From Hemerocallis citrina (lineage: Eukaryota; Streptophyta; Magnoliopsida; Asparagales; Asphodelaceae), in contig CM030363.1 of the NCBI GenBank assembly GCA_017893485.1, forward strand, positions 84,869,230 through 84,933,229: DNA of 64,000 nucleotides. The letters are read 5' to 3'. Shown here piece by piece: positions 57,608 through 64,000 of this stretch (position 1 is its first letter; each line of letters begins with the position of its first letter). The notes beneath the pieces are model-generated. The model did no database searches. It was not told the DNA's origin and saw only the letters and a list, made by a program, of their open reading frames with translations. The position numbers and the translations under genes were made by a program.

Positions 57608-60283
57608 TGTAACACCCCGCAAAACTGATTAATGACAATTTTGCCGTCGTGTATTACGCATGTGTATTTTGTACCATTACGAGTAATACTCGTAACATAT
57701 TTTTATATAAATGTCATACGTAATTTATATTCTGACTATTTATAGATTTTTCGTCTTCTCAAAACACATTTTTATCCTATTTCAGCCAACTCAAATATTT
57801 ATTTAAAATTTTTTGTTTTCACGTGTGTTGCATGTTTTCATTACACATGTCGATTACATAGATTTTCCGTTACGTGAAATATCTGTAACATTATTACATA
57901 TACATATTTTGTATTTTGACTGCTTTTTGTTTTCTCAAATTAATTTTAAATATTTGGTACATGCATCGCACGTGCTAATTTTAAGCAATTTAATCCATAA
58001 ATTTTCTAAGAATTATGCATATCTATTCTCATTTTTATTTAAGTTTTTATTTTGATTTTAAATCCATCGGCCTTAATCTATTTTAAAAGCCCATAAGAAA
58101 CTAATTGCAAAATAGAAGCTCATGACAAAAATCTAAATTAAATACACTTTTGATTTGGTCACCACACTTGTCATGTAACAAATATATACAATTGGACTAT
58201 AAACAAATGAATGACAGTGTGTGCACATAGAGTGCACGTGTACAAGTGTGCACATGTGGGAATTTCAAAAGGTGGCCGGCCATGCTTAGAAGAGAAAGGG
58301 GTGGGAGATTGTGGGAGTAATGGTGAGTGAGTGATTAGTTTTGTTAATGGGTATTCAATTTTTAGGTAATGGGTCTCTTCATTCACCCATTTGACCCTAT
58401 AAATATCATTCCTTACTTCATGAACATTGCACCAAAATGTCTAAAGAAACAAAAGAAAAGAAATGAACGAGAGAAAGAGAGGAAGCTCGGTTTTCTTGCT
58501 TGGAGGAGAAGCTTTTAAAATTTTGGTAGGAAGAGAAGGCTAGCATCTTTTTGGGGCTAGGAGAAACATCCTAGGAGTTTTTTTCTACTTTTCTTTCTTC
58601 AACTAAGGTGAGTGATTTCTTGAACTTTCTAAAATGTAGTAGTATGAATGTGTAGGAAAATTGATGCATGAAATTGATAATTTATATGAGTTGTAGTTAA
58701 TTTTTGTGACGATGTTATTTGGAATGTTTGATAGATATGAGTATGAAAAGAAATGCTTACTAATTGAAAAATTGTTATGAAGAAAAGTTGAAATGATGTT
58801 GTTGGGTGCGTGGTAATACATCATGATTAGATTAAATAAATTGGGGGATAAATTCATACACAAAGTTGTTAATCTATGTAAAGAATGTTACTGTTTTCTG
58901 TTTTGTTTGTAATTCAAAAAATCAGGTCTAATAAACTAGATGGATTTTAAAGCTAAACTTTTTATGGGAGCATCTTATTCATGTAAGGAACATCCCTTTA
59001 AAATTTCATAAGATTTGGATGTCATTTACTATTTTAATAAAAACTAAACTAAGGACTGGTTGGCAGTCGACTAGTTGCTGGAAATCTGTACATTTCGGTA
59101 TTTGATCAATTCAGTAACTTAGATGAATCAATTTAAGAAAAGTCAGAACTAAGAACTTATAGTAGACTCGTTAAACTTTCTGTAAAGTCTAAGAAATCAA
59201 ATTTTCACAAAGAAATGGATTTATATTGAATTTTACACGACTGTACAATTTGCAGTATTTCAATATTTCGACCCTACTATAGATTTCGAAGAATTCAGGA
59301 TTAAAGGTACAATATTTTGGAGAAACTTATAATTAAGAAATTGCAGTAGACTTATGAAAGTTTATTTTGATCAAAAGAACACAAAGTTTCGTCAAGTATA
59401 TAATTTTCTATGATTTTTACAAGAATCATGAACTGCAATTTTCTGGTTTTGAATTTACTATTTTGCAAATAAATTTAGATGAAGTAATTGAGGATGATTC
59501 TAAGTTTTTTTTAACTACCAAGTTACAGTAGAATCTTTTATGAAAATAATGAATCTATCTTTTGAATAGAATTGAGATTTATAATTGAAATATGATTGAA
59601 TATGAAAAGAGTTTTATTGATTAAAATGAACTTCGTATTTTATTCTTGAAGAATAAATATATGTGAAAAATAGTTTTTTGTTAATCAAAGGTACTTGGTA
59701 ATTTATTAAAATGAATTGTTGGTTGTGTGATCAACCAAGAAGTGCATACTTCATGATTGGTAAATGAGAATGAAAGGTAGCATTGAACGAATTATGAATA
59801 CATGAAATCGAAGATATGAATAATAAGGGTATAGTACCCCAAGTTGTTGAACATAAAAAGATATTGATTCTAGTGGCTTAGTGAGACCTAGGTACCGGCA
59901 AGTGTTGAAAGTGATTGAATTAGTTTTGAGAAAGGGCCAATATGGGCTATCGGTCTCGGTGTATGGTTTAAGACCGGTAGGAGGGTAAGCTAGCTCTAGT
60001 TAGTATTATTTATTCATGTTTCAAACATAAGGACAGATACTAGTTGGTGACATGATGAAACTAGAGCAAACGTGAGTTATGAACACCAGAATGATCCTTG
60101 GAGAGAGACAGACCCTAGTATCCTGAGACGATGGACGTAAGGGCCACAGAATGATCCAGGGAGCGGAAATAATCTCCAGTATTTCGGGACGAGAGCGACG
60201 CTCATCAGATACTTGTGCAATGAAGGCTCAAGGATGACCTGCGAGTGAGACGATCCTCAATATTCATGGACGTAAGGGCCATA
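57608..60283 (+). repeat. Element H 3' LTR, truncated
   Basis: Collinear with 52431 to about 55103, with small differences. It ends in the repeat module at GGGCCATAGAA, where it is joined to CTGTTCTAAGGAGGAGAGAG (60285-60306), a purine tract belonging to another copy. Confidence 0.8.
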
Positions 60284-63144
60284 GAACTGTTCTAAGGAGG
60301 AGAGAGTGTAACACCCCGCAAAATTGAAAATGACAATTTTGCCCTCGTGTGTTATGCACGTGTATTTTTATCGTTACAGGTGATATTTTCTATGTGTTTC
60401 AGCTATTTATTTTATGACGTGTCCGAGTTCGTTTTATAAACGGAAACTCATTTTTCTTCTATTTTTGATTAAAATATTTTTTATGTGCGGTACACGTATT
60501 TTCTATGTACGTATTGATTACATTATTGAATGTGTATATTAAATTTTTTTTTATGATGTTGTATTTCGATTATCTATACATATTTTTCGTTGATAAGATC
60601 GATTTCATATTTGAACATTTATTTTTACGTGCAATGCACATACAATTTCATCTCATTATTTTTCATTCTAAAAATTTTTTAAGCTATGCATGATTTCCTT
60701 TCTTTTATTTTATTTCATTTAGTTGTCTTTTCCAAATTAAAACCTATAGGCCTAATAGAAGACTCTCAGCCCATTAAAATAAATTAAATTAATAAAAATG
60801 AACCAAACCCACAAGAGAAGCCCAGTAAGATAATCCTACAATTAGTTGTACACATCCTTACAGATGCCTTGTAACAGCTAGTAGATACACAAATATAAAA
60901 AAAAAAATGAGAAGAGTGTGCACTAGTGCACTACACGTGCACGTGCTTGCACCTAGGGGTAGGTCGGTCTTGAGTGGGGAGAGTGGAGAGAGTGGGAGAG
61001 TGGGGTAGTGGGTGGTTACTTGGAGTTGTGAGATTAAATCCTATCCATACATTTCCCCTATAAACCCCCCCCCCCCCCTCCTATTATTTTTCATCTGCAC
61101 CAAAACTAAGAATCAAAGAGAGAGGAAAAGAAAGAGAGCTGAGAGGTTTCGGTTTTGGCATTAGAGGAGCTTGGAGTTGATCTTGCTAGAAGGAGAAGGG
61201 TTAGGCAATCGTGTTGGAGCTTTCTATGAGTTTTTCTTCTACATTACAATCTTCATTAAGGTGAGTGTTTCTTGAATGCTTTCTAATTTTACTGGATGAT
61301 GCATTCTAGTTTGACAAATGGGTAGTTGTAAAATTTTGATTAATATGATGAATGTAGATTGCACCATGTTATTTTAATTATATTATGGCTTGTGGAAACG
61401 ATGTTATGTTATGTTAATTAGAAAGAGAAAAAGAAACTAACATCTAGTGGGTGTCTCCTTGCTTTCTAAATTATTATAGATAGTTAATGGATGAATTGTT
61501 GATGCATGCTAGATGTTTAGACTAATTGTAGTTGATTACATGTGTGAAATCATGCTTAATTGAGGTGGGAGTTTTTCTTTGAGGCTCTGTTTTTTAGTTT
61601 TAATTGCACTTCAAAAATTATAACGATTAGACTAGATGGAATCTAGTGCTGAATTTTTTTTAGGAGCATCTTGTATGTGTCAGGAACATCCATTTAAATT
61701 TTTATAAGATTTGGAGGTCGTTTACTATTTTAATAAATTTTGAACTTAGGACTGGTTGGTTTTTGGCTGTTTGTTGGAAGTTTGAACACATTTCGGGTTT
61801 TGATCAATTCAACACTGTAAATGAAAATTTTTGAGAAAACTTATAACTACAAAGTTATAGTAGACATGTTAACCTTTCTGTAAAGTCTAAGAAATTAATA
61901 TTTCGTGGAGAAACGAATTTATAATAATTTTTACAAGATCAAACAATAGCAGTATTTTAACTGCAGTATAGCATTCCGACCCTGCTGCATATTTTGAAGA
62001 ATACTGGGTTATAGACTTAATATTTTGGGAAACTTATAACTACAAAGTTATAGTAGACTTGTATATCTTTAATTTGATCTAAAGAACGTAAATTTTCATG
62101 AAGTATATAATTTTCTATGACTTTTACAAGTAGCCTGGGCTGCAGTTTTTGCATTGTGAATCTTGTATGATTAAAGAAAAAGTAAAAATTTGAAATGCAA
62201 TTTGAATCCTCTTGATGAGATGCTATAGTATTTTGATTAAGAGAATATTTGAGTTGCATACAAGGCTATAAATGATTAAATTGATAATGGAAGTTGAAGT
62301 GAGTTGCTTTATGTTTTGAGATTATAAAGAAATCTTTTGAGAAACAGATTGTGAATAAAGAAATGAATAAATTGAGTTTATCTTTCATGAGTGATAGCTA
62401 CAAGAGTAAGATGAATTGATTAAAATGTGAATGAATAAAGTTAAAGATATGAATAGAGTGAATTTTAATGCATGAATATTGAAGGGTAGAAGTACCCATG
62501 ATTTATGGAACATGAAAGGTTGTGATCTAGAGGTTTAGTGAGACCCGGGTACCGGCAAATATTGAAATAATTGATTGATTTGAGATATGGCTATATGGGC
62601 TATCTCGGTGTTTTTGGTTTAAGTCCGGTAGGAGTGGAAGCTAACTCTAGGTAGTATAATTTATTTATATTTTGAACTTAAGAATTAGGCACTAAGTGAA
62701 GATGTAGTAAACTTGGGCAAACATGAGTGGAGGCCCTCCATATAGTCGAGCGATGGATTCCAGGACTATTGACCCAGTCGGGCGGTGGATTCCGGGACCA
62801 TGGTAGCTTGCGATGGAGGCGAGCCTTAATTAAATCCAGGATTATGATTGATCGGACGGTGGATTCTGGGATCATGATTAGTCGGGCGGATAGTAGGTTG
62901 TACTCCAGTGTATATGCGTATACCGGAGCTAGAGAGACACTTGCGGGATTTTTGCACGACGAGGATTCTGTAATGTCGGACGGTAGATTTCGGGACTGGA
63001 ATCCGTACTCGTGGAATGTCTCAAACTTGTTGTATTACTGGGTAGTTATCATAGCGAGGGATTAAACCATTTAATGTGGAGTACGTAGGTGTTTGCCCTC
63101 GGACCTATGTAGTATGGGATGCATAGAATCCGAACAAGTATGCA
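60284..63144 (+). repeat. Third, diverged LTR of the H group with its purine tract
   Basis: The purine tract ends at 60306 and the LTR starts TGTAACACCCCGCAAAATTG at 60307. Its order of blocks follows element H, but the sequence is clearly diverged. A poly-C run lies at about 61066-61080. In place of the CCAGAATGATC module it has a different repeat (GTCGGGCGGTGGATTCCGGG at 62777 and variants at 62745, 62851 and 62975). The conserved block CTATGTAGTATGGGATGCAT follows at about 63105. It is interrupted at 63145 by an hAT element. Confidence 0.75.
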
Positions 63145-64000
63145 TAGGGTTGGCATTCGGGTCGACCTGGTCGGGTCGGGTCGGATCCGTCCGGGTTGAA
63201 GGCTGACTGGGCAGGTTCGGGTTGAATTCGCGACCCGCCTAACCCGTGAACCCTTTCGGGTCCAACCCGGGTCGGGTCTCGGGTTGGCCCGGCTAGAGAG
63301 TTTAACTTTTTTTTTACTTAAAAAAAAGTAATTTTAATAATAAAAATAAAAAATCTTAATAATAATAATAAGATTGAAAGAGTGAAATTGCCAAAAAAAA
63401 ATGATATATTATTCATATGATATCAAGTTATACAAGTTTCACAATTTGTAATAAGAAATAAAGATTTTCTACAAATTTGTTTTATACAATAACAAATTTT
63501 TTTATATACAATTTCAGTTTACTTCAATTTTCCTAATTTTAAATAATAAGCAAAGATTTAATACAATTTTTATCTATTTACAATTGTCTTCAATTTGACG
63601 GCCTTCAATTTGTTGTTTTTGACTTGTTGTTGGTCTTGAATTCTTCATTTTGGTTGCTATTGTTGTTCTTCTTCTTCTTCTTCTTCTTCTTCTTCCGACA
63701 AGGTGCTCCCCCTTGTGGACGTCGATAATGCTTTTCCTTGGGTCCTATCTTCAGCCTTCAGCCAGTCTTCTGTGCAAACGAGCATCTTTAACGATTGGAG
63801 CTTCAAGCGATTCCTGTAATCGTTAGAACTCTGTCACTTGAAGAAAATGCACTTTCAGAAGTAACTGCAGAAACAGGAGGAGGTAGTAGATCTTTAGTCA
63901 TATATTTAAGAATACTATAAGTGTGTTCATGGTCTTTCCACCATTGTAAAATATCTAGTGAAGAACTAAAAGACTCAGAATCTTGTTGGTTATACCAATT
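63145..64000 (-). mobile_element. hAT transposon, left end, runs off the window
   Basis: Starts TAGGGTTGGCATTCGGGTCG directly after GTATGCA of the LTR, followed by many CGGGT and GGGTCGG repeats in the first 150 bases, the kind of subterminal repeats hAT transposases bind. TAGGG-type ends are known from Ac-like elements. The 8-bp duplication and the other end lie outside the window. Confidence 0.7.
63657..64000 (-). pseudogene. hAT transposase C-terminus (dimerisation domain), frameshifted
   Basis: The minus strand reads SLDILQWWKDHEHTYSILKY, then VSAVTSESAFSSSDRVL, the core of the hAT C-terminal dimerisation domain (LxWWKxH, then SESAFS). A one-base loss near 63825 shifts the frame; after it the expected NDYRNRLKLQSLKMLVCTED follows, with W next, then a tail of ten Glu encoded by a (TTC)10 run at 63666-63695, ending at the stop at 63657-63659. 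The N-terminal part lies beyond 64000. The frameshift suggests it is inactive, unless it is an assembly error. Confidence 0.8.

Larger units (their letters stand above)
52431..60283 (+). mobile_element. Element H: LTR element without gag, 3' LTR truncated
   Basis: 5' LTR 52431-55750 (starts TGTAACACCCCGC, ends GGGGTTTACA), primer site 55753-55764, interior 55765-57595 without recognisable gag or pol, purine tract 57596-57607, 3' LTR from 57608. The 3' LTR follows the 5' LTR collinearly up to about 60283 and then breaks off within the repeat module, joining a purine tract and a third LTR. It is a non-autonomous element of the same broad group as A, B and E by its ends, primer site and LTR module. 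Confidence 0.75.

Overview
This is a nuclear plant window, most likely from a dicot. It is AT-rich and consists almost entirely of nested, mostly broken transposable elements; I found no intact host gene. The plant signature comes from Ty1/copia and Ty3/gypsy-type LTR elements with a TGGTATCAGAGC primer-binding site (initiator tRNA-Met), very long LTRs, a SIRE-like element, a Mutator-like element carrying a host exon, Helitrons and an hAT element. No species can be named from sequence alone.

Left nest (1-25850). The 3' LTR of an old copia element (961-1168 and 25292 to about 25847) is split by element A (1169-25286, target duplication GGCAA), which has 3.7-kb LTRs and only about 0.7 kb of non-coding interior. 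Inside A sits element B (5334-13874, duplication CCAGG), a gag-only LTR element with an open 329-residue gag and a 146-bp tandem array. The 3' LTR of A is split by solo LTR C (14794-22199, duplication ATATA), which in turn carries a 3.2-kb Helitron (15734-18926) with exon-like pieces and a small ORF behind a TATA box.

Middle (25876-46873). A Mutator-like element (25876-27333, 9-bp duplication AAACTATAT) carries an exon of a PP2A-type phosphatase catalytic subunit with both splice sites. A degenerate copia element (28188-46873) is split twice: by a deleted SIRE-like element (29426-35243, duplication GAAGA, itself holding solo LTR F at 31468-34881), and by element E (35548-44779, duplication ACAAG), a relative of B with a broken gag. 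One LTR of E carries a foldback MITE and a 150-bp Helitron.

Right part (46874-64000). This holds a gag-only copia remnant on the minus strand (47495-49798), about 2.4 kb with little recognisable content, a copia LTR fragment, then element H (LTRs at 52431 and 57608, no gag) fused to a third diverged LTR (60307). That LTR is split by an hAT element running off the window, whose transposase C-terminus is on the minus strand.

The strongest leads are the two host-sequence-carrying transposons; initiator tRNA-Met-like segments downstream of the primer-binding site in two different non-coding elements; a 146-bp dimeric repeat that lies between gag and the polypurine tract in B and E but inside the LTR of H; and an LTR module conserved across otherwise diverged families. 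All percentages, ages and family names would need alignment and database work that could not be run here.
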